From an uncultured Lachnospiraceae bacterium (GTDB taxonomy: Bacteria; Bacillota; Clostridia; Lachnospirales; Lachnospiraceae), in NCBI GenBank assembly GCA_947626775.1, contig CANQTL010000009.1, forward strand, positions 20,277 through 84,276: 64,000 nucleotides of DNA, given 5' to 3'. The notes beneath the pieces are model-generated. The model saw nothing but the letters and a program-made list of their open reading frames with translations. It ran no database searches and had not been told where the DNA came from. The position numbers and the translations under genes were made by a program. The stretch's first letter is position 1. The number at the start of each line of letters is the position of its first letter. Of this stretch, positions 57,160 through 64,000 are shown piece after piece.

Positions 57160-58851
57160 CTATCGGTTCATATATCCCTCGATCACATCCCAGATATCCG
57201 CCGTCTCGAAGCCGAGCCTCCACTCGGCGATACCCGCGATATCATACTTGTCCATAATGTTCAGTTTCACGCTGACAGACTCCGCATCCTCCAGCCACAC
57301 CTGATAATAACTGTCCCCGGACTGACACTCTCCATAATTCTGGCAGGCCGTCTCGTCCCACACAGTGGCAATGCCGTGATCGTCTATGAACTGCTTCGCG
57401 GTCGCCATACCCACCGCCTGGCTGCTCAGCTGCGTGCCCTTCATTTCCCATATCCGCGTGTAGAATGGGATTGCATTGATCACTTTCTTTGCAGGCACCT
57501 GTTCCACGGTGTCCGCTATTCCCTTCTCCACAAAATCAATCGACGCCACCGAACCCGCTTCCGCGCTGCCCGCGTAGTGCTCGTCGTAGCCCATGATAAT
57601 GACATAATCCGCCACAATCCCCTGTTCTTTCCTATTATAATGATCGGTGTAGCCCATCGGCACATAATTGTCCACCGAGAGCACGAGACCATGCTCCCTG
57701 CAGGGGATAGACAGTTCCCTGATAAATTCCACAAACGGCTCGCCCGCATCCAGACTGATGTTCTCAAAGTCAACATTGATGCCGTCCAGATCGTATTCCA
57801 GCGCGGTCGCTATCAGGCGGTCGATCAGGGAACGCCTGGTGCTTGTCCCGGCAAGGACTTCATAAGTATCCACTTCCCCGCCGTTAAAGTTATCTATGAC
57901 CGCCCAGACTTCCAGACCCATATCATGAGCCTTCGATACGTAATCCGCCGATGCGAGACTGACGAAATCTCCCTGGTCAGTGCACAGGGAAAACCATGTG
58001 GGCGCAATCACGTTGACGCTCTTCGTCTGCGCCATCGCCTCAGCCAGCGTCTCATTTCCCGCCATCCCGGCAACCGCATGCCACGCGAGGTTGATCTTGT
58101 GGTCCCTTGTATTGGACGCATACTCAGGCTCCGTATAGTCTGTCACAGGTTCCGGCGTCTCCGTCGTCTGATCCTTCAGCCTCTTGTTCTCCACATAGCC
58201 GATGAATGCATCCGCCGTCTTCACCTTCGTCCACGTCTCCATCTCCTCCAGCACGATCACCTTGTCGCCCTCGCTTACATCCGTCAGGATCTCGCTCTTG
58301 ACGCCGCCGCGATAACGTACTTTCGTATCCTTCCTGATCACAGCCACCTGTCTCTCGTTCCACTCAGTGTACACCTGCATATGATTTGGTTCCGTGTACA
58401 GGTCATAGGAGAAGTTCGCATATTCTTTGACAAAATCCGCCGCGATATACAGCGTATCATCCTCATACCGGGCGATCACATAATCGCGTTCCTCCGCATC
58501 GTCGCCCACCGTCACCGTCTGCGAACCGACCGCGGCGCTGACGACCGCGTCGGGCAGCGCATAGAGCAGCAGGCCCTCCTTCTTGTCATGATAAAATCTG
58601 TCGTTGAAATATTTATGCACCGTCGCAAGATCGAAATAACACTCTCCGTCCCAGAGCTTCGCGTGTTCCTCGATCTGCTCGTCCTGCAGGATGATCGGGA
58701 CGTCGTCGTCCCCCTGAATATCAAAATATTCCGCCAGATCCGCCCTCTCTTTAGAGTAGGAATATTTCTCCACCAGCCTTGCCCCAAAACCCACTGCTCC
58801 AACCACGATAATAAGGACGATCGCGATTAGCACCGGAATGACCTTTTTCAT
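57160..58851 (-). CDS. GH18-family glycosidase with SH3 domain, membrane-anchored
   Basis: 563 residues. N-terminal TM helix (about 5-25), a copper-amine-oxidase-like N-terminal domain (about 40-160), an SH3-like segment (about 170-225, YRGGVKSEILTDVSEGDKV), then a GH18 barrel (about 255-560) with the DLDGINVDFENI catalytic motif and IIMGYDEHY. These enzymes act on peptidoglycan, chitin or glycoprotein glycans; anchored forms with SH3 are typical of spore or cell-wall lysis proteins. ATG at 58851 after AAAGGAG. A promoter lies at 58879-58907. Confidence 0.88.
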   Translation of the reverse strand: MKKVIPVLIAIVLIIVVGAVGFGARLVEKYSYSKERADLAEYFDIQGDDDVPIILQDEQIEEHAKLWDGECYFDLATVHKYFNDRFYHDKKEGLLLYALPDAVVSAAVGSQTVTVGDDAEERDYVIARYEDDTLYIAADFVKEYANFSYDLYTEPNHMQVYTEWNERQVAVIRKDTKVRYRGGVKSEILTDVSEGDKVIVLEEMETWTKVKTADAFIGYVENKRLKDQTTETPEPVTDYTEPEYASNTRDHKINLAWHAVAGMAGNETLAEAMAQTKSVNVIAPTWFSLCTDQGDFVSLASADYVSKAHDMGLEVWAVIDNFNGGEVDTYEVLAGTSTRRSLIDRLIATALEYDLDGINVDFENISLDAGEPFVEFIRELSIPCREHGLVLSVDNYVPMGYTDHYNRKEQGIVADYVIIMGYDEHYAGSAEAGSVASIDFVEKGIADTVEQVPAKKVINAIPFYTRIWEMKGTQLSSQAVGMATAKQFIDDHGIATVWDETACQNYGECQSGDSYYQVWLEDAESVSVKLNIMDKYDIAGIAEWRLGFETADIWDVIEGYMNR

Positions 58852-58878
58852 GTATCCAGCTCCTTTCTGACCGTCCTC

Positions 58879-58907
58879 ATTATAACAAACTATTTCCTTT
58901 CAGTCAT
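58879..58907 (-). promoter_or_regulatory. Promoter of the GH18 gene
   Basis: Minus strand ATGACT (58907-58902), 17 bases, TATAAT (58884-58879), 28 bases before the start codon. Confidence 0.55.
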
Positions 58908-59294
58908 TACTTTTTGACATTTTTCGTCACAAACAGCGGCTGTGTCTGTCCCGCCGCCGTCTCAAGCCAAACTGCTGCAAGGCGCGCCTTACCTCCCATA
59001 ACCGCCGGATCCTGCGCCGCAGCGCCATGGCGGGAACTTGCCTGAATGCCCGGCGTTCTGTGTTTGACGTATAAAATCAACGTGATCTACATATGTTTTT
59101 CCATACCGTCGCACATTGTTCCGGCCTATCCTGAATTTTAGTTTGCCAAAAAGAGTTTCGTGATATACTAATGGCATAAGATATAATAAGGCGCTAAATA
59201 GTTTCAAGATATCTCCGACGTGCAAATAAACTGAAATAACTGTATAACCTACTCATTCCTTGTGAATTATAATTGTGAAATATAGAAAGAATAA

Positions 59295-59435
59295 GATCTG
59301 GTCTACGATCAGGCACTTGCCTATAAGACTCTCTCCGCCCCAAAGACTGACATCGCGGAGAAGATGAAGTTATTATATGAAGTTTACGCGCTGCCTCCTT
59401 TCGCTGCCGATTGCCGGAGACATCTTGTAGTTTGA
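59295..59435 (+). pseudogene. Possible coding fragment, 46 codons
   Basis: Directly after an in-frame stop, a stretch reads DLVYDQALAYKTLSAPKTDI then AEKMKLLYEVYALPPFAADC and ends at a stop. The composition is protein-like, whereas the flanks are AT-rich and non-coding. There is no start codon or ribosome site. I do not recognise the family; it may be a remnant of a longer gene. Confidence 0.3.
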
Positions 59436-59510
59436 TTATATCCACAATGTGACAAAAAAGCAAGGGATTTCTAAAATAATTAAATTTTTTTAAATACTTT
59501 ATGCACACTA

Positions 59511-59539
59511 TTGACTAAAATCGACGCAAAGTATAAGAT
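59511..59539 (+). promoter_or_regulatory. Promoter of mecA
   Basis: TTGACT (59511-59516), 17 bases, TAAGAT (59534-59539). A TATAAG also overlaps at 15-base spacing. Confidence 0.5.
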
Positions 59540-59552
59540 ACTTGTAAATCGC

Positions 59553-59630
59553 ATGAGACGTTTTTTGTGCGGAATTGCGAGTACGGATCAGGGAATCATT
59601 GTGACCAAGAAGGACGTGAATATCTCATGA
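59553..59630 (+). CDS. Possible 25-residue leader peptide overlapping the mecA start
   Basis: ATG at 59553 opens a 26-codon frame whose TGA overlaps the mecA ATG (ATGA). The peptide begins MRRFLCGIASTDQGIIV and ends VTKKDVNIS. No ribosome site precedes it, and the predicted transcription start is only about seven bases upstream, so it could be leaderless. mecA itself has a poorly spaced AAGGA, which makes translational coupling plausible. It may equally be chance. Confidence 0.3.
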   Translation: MRRFLCGIASTDQGIIVTKKDVNIS

Positions 59631-60406
59631 AAATAGAAAAGGTAAACGAGCAGCAGATCCGCTGCACACTCACAAGAGAAGATCTCGCGAACCGGGAGTT
59701 AAAAATCAGCGAACTTGCCTACGGCACGGAAAAAGCGAAGACACTGTTCCGCGATATGATGCAGCAGGCTGCATATGAATGCGGTTTCGAGGCGGAGGAC
59801 ATTCCTCTGATGATTGAGGCGATTCCGTTGAACTCAGAGTGTATCGTTCTGATTATCACCAAGGTGGAGGATCCCGAGGAACTGGATACCCGTTTTTCCA
59901 AATTCGCGCCGTCAGTCCATGAGGACGAAGACGACTACGACGACGAGACGGAGGACGCGGACACAGCCCGTACGGACGGCGCGGATGACGTGCTGAACAT
60001 GCTGCGCAGACTGAGCAGTACGGAAAGTTCCGAGACTTCCCCGGAAGAGGCAGCCGTCCCCGCGCAGCCGCAGGCGCCCAAAGCGCCCGCCAGAGAACAG
60101 ATTACCGCACAGCCGGCAACCCTGCTGTTCTCTTTCGCAACGCTGCACGACGCGACCAGAATCGCCCGCATGGCGTCTGTTTCCTACCACGGAGACAGCA
60201 CCTTATACAAGGATGACGCAAGCGGCTGCTATCTGCTGGTGATCAGCTCTGCCAACCAGGATCCTGCGGATTTCAACCGCGTCTGCAATCTGCTTTCGGA
60301 GTATGGCAGGCCGGAGAGATCGATTCTGTCCGCCAGGGCCTACCTGGAGGAGCACTATGAACCGCTGATAAGGGAACACGCCATAGAAGCACTGGCACAG
60401 ATCTGA
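59627..60406 (+). CDS. mecA: Adaptor protein MecA
   Basis: 259 residues. Adaptor that brings substrates to the ClpC protease and controls competence or sporulation factors in Bacillus. N-terminal substrate-binding domain (MKIEKVNEQQIRCTLTREDL to about 85), an acidic, Ala/Pro-rich linker (about 100-170; DEDDYDDETEDAD), then the C-terminal ClpC-binding domain (about 175-259; LFSFATLHDATRIARM and GCYLLVISS). ATG at 59627. A strong terminator follows. Confidence 0.92.
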   Translation: MKIEKVNEQQIRCTLTREDLANRELKISELAYGTEKAKTLFRDMMQQAAYECGFEAEDIPLMIEAIPLNSECIVLIITKVEDPEELDTRFSKFAPSVHEDEDDYDDETEDADTARTDGADDVLNMLRRLSSTESSETSPEEAAVPAQPQAPKAPAREQITAQPATLLFSFATLHDATRIARMASVSYHGDSTLYKDDASGCYLLVISSANQDPADFNRVCNLLSEYGRPERSILSARAYLEEHYEPLIREHAIEALAQI

Positions 60407-60425
60407 AAACAGTTTTTTCAAACAC

Positions 60426-60462
60426 AAACTCCCAGCGCAAACATCTTTGCGCTGGGAGTTTT
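60426..60462. terminator. Strong terminator after mecA, possibly bidirectional
   Basis: AAACTCCCAGCGCAAA pairs perfectly with TTTGCGCTGGGAGTTTT around a four-base loop, with T-rich ends. It lies between mecA (plus) and the DUF1858 gene (minus) and can serve both. Confidence 0.9.
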
Positions 60463-60475
60463 CATCTGCCGCAGA

Positions 60476-60667
60476 CTATACCGCCGCGATCTGATTCATC
60501 AACTCGTCCACGTCGATGCCGTGCACCATCGCCGCCTCCTCGAGCGTCTCGCCCTGTGCGGAAGGGCAGCCCAGGCAGTGCATGCCGATCCCCATAAGCA
60601 CGGGCGCAATCTCAGGATTCACATTGAGCGCCTCGCCGATCGTCATATCCTTCGTGATATCCGCCAT
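60476..60667 (-). CDS. DUF1858 protein (redox disulfide domain)
   Basis: 63 residues: [19 protein letters not shown], then [19 protein letters not shown]. The CxxC in HCLGC is the signature of this small domain, which is often found with hybrid-cluster proteins and other anaerobic redox genes. ATG at 60667 follows GGAGGTATAGG. It is divergent from pflB. Confidence 0.85.
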   Translation of the reverse strand: MADITKDMTIGEALNVNPEIAPVLMGIGMHCLGCPSAQGETLEEAAMVHGIDVDELMNQIAAV

Positions 60668-61060
60668 GATCCTATACCTCCGTTCCTTCGCTCCGCCGCT
60701 GCGGAACTCTTTGTTGTCATCATACCCGTATGCGGCGCGCCGCATACCTCCATGTCTCAATAGTATAATCCCAAACCCGTATTCGCGCAAGCCCGTGCCG
60801 CCTTTTTCCTGTCAGACAGCCTCGGCTCCTGCGTCCTCGCGCTCTTCTGTATTCTGTATTTTGTGTTTTCATAAATTTTACATACAATTTTCACAATTTT
60901 TTTCAAAAATTTTTGGAGTTTGTATGCGAAAAAGTACAAAGCCCGACTTGACTCTTATGCCCGATTTAACATATAATATGTGTACTGAAAAAGTATTTTT
61001 GGACATTTTAGTAAAAATGTCACAAAATTCACAAAATAATATCAGAGGAGGCTTTTCAAA
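60668..61060. other. Intergenic control region upstream of pflB
   Basis: 393 bases. The pflB promoter is at 60948-60977 with an 83-base leader. CAAAAATTTTTG (60904-60915) is a perfect palindrome just upstream, a possible regulator site. No gene found. Confidence 0.5.
60948..60977 (+). promoter_or_regulatory. Promoter of the split pfl locus
   Basis: TTGACT (60948-60953), 18 bases, TATAAT (60972-60977). Confidence 0.7.
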
Positions 61061-63100
61061 ATGAGACCAGAATGGAAAGATTTTGTAGGCGGCAAGTGGG
61101 ACAAAGAAATCAATGTCCGTGACTTCATCCAGAGAAACTACCATCCTTATGATGGCGATGAGTCCTTCCTTGCAGCTCCTACACAGGACACAAAGGATCT
61201 GTGGGCACAGGTTCTTGATCTGCAGAAGCAGGAGCGCGAGGCAGGCGGCGTGCTTGACATGGATACCAAAGTCGTATCCACCATCACATCCCACGGCCCG
61301 GGCTACCTGGATAAGAGCAAAGAGAAGATCGTAGGCTTCCAGACAGATAAGCCTTTCAAGCGTTCCTTACAGCCTTACGGCGGTATCAGAATGGCTGAGA
61401 AGGCCTGCTCCGACAACGGCTACGAGGTTGACCCCGAGATCAGCGAGTTCTTTTCAACACACAGAAAGACACACAATGCAGGCTGCTTCGACGCATACAA
61501 CCAGGAGATGAGAGCCTGCCGTTCCGCCCACATCATCACGGGTCTTCCGGATGCGTACGGACGCGGACGTATCATCGGCGACTACAGACGTGTTGCTCTG
61601 TACGGTATCGACAGACTTCTTGAGGACAAACAGGATCAGAAGGATTCCACAGGCCGCGTGATGACCGACGACGTAATCCGTCTTCGCGAGGAACTCTCCG
61701 AACAGATGACGGCTCTGAAGCTGATGAAAGAGATGGCTGCTTCCTACGGCTGCGATATTTCCAAGCCGGCTACCAACGTACAGGAAGCGATTCAGGCTAC
61801 TTACTTCGGTTACCTCTGCTCCGTCAAAGAGCAGAACGGCGCTGCGATGTCCCTCGGACGTACATCTACTTTCCTTGACATCTACGCTGAGAGAGACCTG
61901 GCTAACGGCACTTTCACCGAGGAGCAGATCCAGGAGTTCGTCGATCACTTCATCATGAAGTTAAGATGTGTAAAATTTGCTCGTACACCTGAGTACAACC
62001 AGATCTTCGCAGGCGATCCGGTATGGGTAACGGAGTCCCTCGGCGGCGTCGGCGTGGACGGTCGTCACATGGTAACGAAGATGAGCTTCCGTTATCTGCA
62101 CACGCTGGAGAACCTTGGTCCTTCTCCGGAGCCGAACCTGACGGTTCTTTGGTCCACGAGACTTCCCGAGAACTGGAAGAAGTACTGCGCGAAGATGTCC
62201 ATCCAGACCTCTTCCATCCAGTATGAGAACGATGACTTGATGAGAGTCGTACACGGCGATGACTATGCGATCGCATGCTGCGTATCCTCCATGGTAGTCG
62301 GCAAGGAGATGCAGTTCTTCGGCGCACGTGCGAACCTCGCGAAGTGCCTGCTGTACGCGTTAAACGGCGGCGTCGACGAAGTGAGCAAGAAACAGGTAGG
62401 TCCTAAGTATCGTCCTGTTGTAGGCGACGTGCTCGACTATGACGACGTTATGGATAAATTCATCGACATGATGGAGTGGCAGGCAGACGTATATGTAAAT
62501 ACGCTGAACATCATTCACTACATGCATGACAAATACTGCTATGAGAGAGCGGAGATGGCTCTGCATGACAGAGACGTTAAGCGCTACTTCGCAACGGGTG
62601 TTGCGGGTCTGTCCATCGTGGCTGACTCCCTGTCCGCGATCAAGTACGCAAAGGTTGAGCCGATCAGAGACGAGGACGGCGTTATCGTTGACTTCAAGAC
62701 CACCGGTGACTTCCCTAAGTACGGCAACGACGACGACCGCGTAGACGAGATCGCACAGATGATCGTACACAAATTCATGACGGCAGTTAGAAGACACCAC
62801 ACCTACAGAAACGGTATTCCTACAACGTCCATCCTGACCATTACTTCCAATGTAACTTACGGTAAGGCTACCGGCAACACGCCTGACGGACGTAAGAAGG
62901 GTCAGCCGTTCGCTCCTGGCGCTAACCCGATGCACGGCCGTGATACCCACGGTGCGGTAGCATCCCTGTCTTCCGTATCCAAGCTTCCGTTCAATGATGC
63001 ACAGGATGGTATCTCCAATACCTTCACCATCATTCCGGGCGCTCTCGGCAAAGAGGATAAGGTGTTCGCCGGCGATATCGAGCTGGATCTGAACAAATAA
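61061..63100 (+). CDS. pflB: Pyruvate formate-lyase catalytic subunit, lacking the glycyl-radical domain
   Basis: 679 residues. Converts pyruvate and CoA to acetyl-CoA and formate. Catalytic Cys pair Cys406-Cys407 in [11 protein letters not shown]; substrate-site residues in [25 protein letters not shown] and [14 protein letters not shown] ([13 protein letters not shown]). Ordinary PFL is near 750 residues because it ends with a glycyl-radical domain. Here the protein stops right after [20 protein letters not shown] and [17 protein letters not shown], where E. coli PFL continues into that domain. The missing part is a separate gene at 63599. The stop is not a frameshift: the next 88 bases contain a hairpin and no radical-domain sequence in any frame. 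ATG at 61061 after AGAGGAGG. Confidence 0.95.
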   Translation: MRPEWKDFVGGKWDKEINVRDFIQRNYHPYDGDESFLAAPTQDTKDLWAQVLDLQKQEREAGGVLDMDTKVVSTITSHGPGYLDKSKEKIVGFQTDKPFKRSLQPYGGIRMAEKACSDNGYEVDPEISEFFSTHRKTHNAGCFDAYNQEMRACRSAHIITGLPDAYGRGRIIGDYRRVALYGIDRLLEDKQDQKDSTGRVMTDDVIRLREELSEQMTALKLMKEMAASYGCDISKPATNVQEAIQATYFGYLCSVKEQNGAAMSLGRTSTFLDIYAERDLANGTFTEEQIQEFVDHFIMKLRCVKFARTPEYNQIFAGDPVWVTESLGGVGVDGRHMVTKMSFRYLHTLENLGPSPEPNLTVLWSTRLPENWKKYCAKMSIQTSSIQYENDDLMRVVHGDDYAIACCVSSMVVGKEMQFFGARANLAKCLLYALNGGVDEVSKKQVGPKYRPVVGDVLDYDDVMDKFIDMMEWQADVYVNTLNIIHYMHDKYCYERAEMALHDRDVKRYFATGVAGLSIVADSLSAIKYAKVEPIRDEDGVIVDFKTTGDFPKYGNDDDRVDEIAQMIVHKFMTAVRRHHTYRNGIPTTSILTITSNVTYGKATGNTPDGRKKGQPFAPGANPMHGRDTHGAVASLSSVSKLPFNDAQDGISNTFTIIPGALGKEDKVFAGDIELDLNK

Positions 63101-63120
63101 TATGACTTTCTTACGAAGGT

Positions 63121-63155
63121 CGGAAAAAAATCCATATATGACAGATTTTTTTCCG
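63121..63155 (+). other. Perfect hairpin between pflB and the 67-residue gene
   Basis: CGGAAAAAAATC (63121-63132) pairs with GATTTTTTTCCG (63144-63155). The stem is A/T-rich inside and G/C at the ends and is not followed by a U-run. It may stop part of transcription or protect the upstream message, setting different protein amounts. Confidence 0.6.
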
Positions 63156-63188
63156 GATATGATCTATTGAAGGAGGGAACAGGAATAT

Positions 63189-63392
63189 ATGGATAACAAC
63201 CAGATGATTGAGGATTTTGTCAAGATGATGGATTCCGGCATGGCGCAGGGCGTCGGGCATGTGAATGTAGACGTCGACGACAAATCCGATGACGCTAAGA
63301 ATGTACAGACCATGGGGTGCACGGATTGTTCCCGTACTCCCTTGGCCTGCAGCGTACCGACTCTCCACGAGGGTTTGGACGATTTTAAATAG
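63189..63392 (+). CDS. 67-residue protein resembling the start of the glycyl-radical domain, with a Cys tail
   Basis: Good ribosome site (GAAGGAGGG) before ATG at 63189. Residues 5-30, QMIEDFVKMMDSGMAQGVGH then VNVDVDD, line up with residues 7-32 of the separate radical domain ([20 protein letters not shown] then NVNVLN): shared D, V, hydrophobic pair, D, G, H, NV, V. After that the two differ completely. This protein has no RVSGYAV loop and instead carries Cys44, Cys47 and Cys54 (GCTDC, ACSV). I know no named function. It looks like a paralogue of the radical domain that lost the radical loop and gained a possible metal- or redox-binding tail; a competitor, chaperone or oxygen sensor for the split enzyme is conceivable. 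Confidence 0.75.
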   Translation: MDNNQMIEDFVKMMDSGMAQGVGHVNVDVDDKSDDAKNVQTMGCTDCSRTPLACSVPTLHEGLDDFK

Positions 63393-63598
63393 CATCGAGC
63401 CGTGCGGATTTAGGACGCGGCGGCTCTCGGGAGCTTGCTCACGAAGAGCTGACGCGGCATAAATCCATAGGGCGACAGCCCGTAAACGAGCAAGCGCAAG
63501 CTGCGAAGCAGCGGGCTTGTGAGTGTGCACGGCGCAAGCTTGTAAGTGTAACGGCTTGATACAACACAAATAAAAAAATATAAAAGGAGGATTTTATT
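63393..63598 (+). repeat. Structured intergenic element with long imperfect palindrome and direct repeats
   Basis: About 206 non-coding bases. GGATTTA near 63411 pairs with TAAATCC near 63460, continuing inward as an imperfect stem. GCTTGTGAGTGTGCACGGC (63515-63533) is repeated as GCTTGTAAGTGTAACGGC (63538-63555). The right end holds the AAAGGAGG site of the next gene (63583-63590). It may be a dispersed extragenic repeat or a processing element that sets separate levels for the radical domain. Confidence 0.45.
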
Positions 63599-63841
63599 AT
63601 GGCAGCATCAACCGCACAGGTAGATAACTTAGTTTCTTTATTGGATGGCTATGCAACAAAGGGCGGCCATCACCTCAACGTAAACGTACTCAACAGAGAT
63701 ACTCTGCTGGACGCTCAGAAGCATCCTGAGAACTATCCTCAGCTGACGATCCGTGTTTCCGGCTACGCTGTAAACTTCATCAAGCTCACACCGGAGCAGC
63801 AGGCAGACGTTATCTCCCGTACGTTCCACGAGTCCATCTAA
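63599..63841 (+). CDS. Separate glycyl-radical domain of pyruvate formate-lyase
   Basis: 80 residues. Contains [32 protein letters not shown] with the radical Gly55, and [18 protein letters not shown], matching the last part of normal PFL. E. coli makes a similar small protein (GrcA/YfiD) as a repair part for oxygen-cleaved PFL, but there the main enzyme is complete. Here it is the only radical domain for the adjacent pflB, so it must be a genuine subunit. ATG at 63599 after AAAGGAGG. It should be the substrate of the PFL-activating radical-SAM enzyme, whose gene is not in the window. Confidence 0.93.
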   Translation: MAASTAQVDNLVSLLDGYATKGGHHLNVNVLNRDTLLDAQKHPENYPQLTIRVSGYAVNFIKLTPEQQADVISRTFHESI

Positions 63842-63899
63842 ACAGGTGGTTCCCGTCAAGCGGCGGTAACGCTTGATCCAAAACAGTAAACGGTAAGAA

Positions 63900-63928
63900 A
63901 AGCGGCGCATGAGATTCATGTGCCGCTT
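63900..63928 (+). terminator. First of two hairpins after the pfl locus
   Basis: AAGCGGCGCATGA with TCATGTGCCGCTT, 13 bp with one G-T pair. It closely resembles the hairpin at 18027-18055, so it may be a repeated element. Confidence 0.5.
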
Positions 63929-63944
63929 CAGACTGTCGACAAAG

Positions 63945-63977
63945 TGGTTCTGGGATGTGCATCCCAGAACCATTTTT
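63945..63977 (+). terminator. Intrinsic terminator of the pfl locus
   Basis: Perfect 13-bp stem TGGTTCTGGGATG / CATCCCAGAACCA with a two-base loop followed by TTTTT. It closes the three-gene unit before the window ends. Confidence 0.9.
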
Positions 63978-64000
63978 CTGTTATTGATTGAATTGTGAGC

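Larger units (their letters stand above)
58852..59552. other. Gene-poor stretch between GH18 gene and mecA leader
   Basis: About 700 bases. It holds the GH18 promoter on the left and the mecA promoter on the right. In between I see no complete gene, tRNA or strong hairpin. A coding-like fragment lies at 59295-59435. The part from 58985 to 59290 shows nothing I can name. Confidence 0.5.

Noticed and set aside
63101..63188. Frameshift explaining the short pflB
   Set aside because: No frame in the gap encodes radical-domain sequence. The next genes have their own strong ribosome sites, and the radical domain lies about 500 bases away.

Overview
The window looks like a chromosome segment of a spore-forming anaerobic Firmicute, most likely a Lachnospiraceae-type Clostridium. 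The reasons are sporulation and spore-wall genes (spoVT, spoVG, cwlD, a SleB-type hydrolase), a GlgC/GlgD pair, a eukaryote-like IleRS, a Na+-type ATP synthase c subunit, pyruvate formate-lyase as the fermentation enzyme, and strong GGAGG ribosome sites on a moderately GC-rich genome. No tRNA, rRNA, CRISPR array or intact insertion sequence was seen. Gene starts were chosen by ribosome-binding sites.

Layout. 1-10052 (minus): 3'-truncated glgP, ileS, and a 1510-residue surface glucosaminidase with a long Ser/Thr/Gly linker and an acidic cytoplasmic tail. 10293-11180 (plus): a DegV lipid-binding protein. 11190-17911 (minus): a two-component system followed by an ABC exporter (one ATPase, two FtsX-type permeases, one of them lacking its first extracellular domain). 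A site resembling the Bacillus BceR operator precedes the regulator gene. 18078-30589 (minus): spoVT, a decayed ATPase/DUF4276 pair, a ddl-murF-hydrolase cell-wall cluster, a membrane protein, a 33-residue small protein behind a LexA-like box, then a cysteine desulfurase, mfd and pth. 30732-33569 (minus): spoVG, glgD, glgC.

33849-38771 (plus): murC, then a primosome-like operon (DnaD protein, DnaC/DnaI-type ATPase, divergent PRPP-synthetase-like protein) preceded by a cluster of DnaA-box-like sequences. 39007-39963 is an AT-rich, probably acquired Abi_2/HEPN gene with its own promoter and a structured leader RNA. 40056-45542 holds an acyltransferase with a G9 tract, queT behind a preQ1-I-like aptamer, a HAD phosphatase, and an anchored protein with a degenerate C39-like domain. 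45626-52857 (minus) is the complete ATP synthase operon.

53081-58851 carries a DUF402 protein, spore/cell-wall hydrolases (SleB-type, CwlD, GH18), RpiB and a Sua5-type enzyme. The right end has mecA, a DUF1858 redox-type protein and the pyruvate formate-lyase locus. That locus is the most unusual part of the window. The catalytic subunit (679 aa) stops exactly before the glycyl-radical domain, the radical domain is a separate 80-aa gene, and between them lies a 67-aa protein that resembles the first part of the radical domain but has a cysteine-containing tail instead of the radical loop. The other standout is the HEPN Abi_2 protein with its leader RNA.
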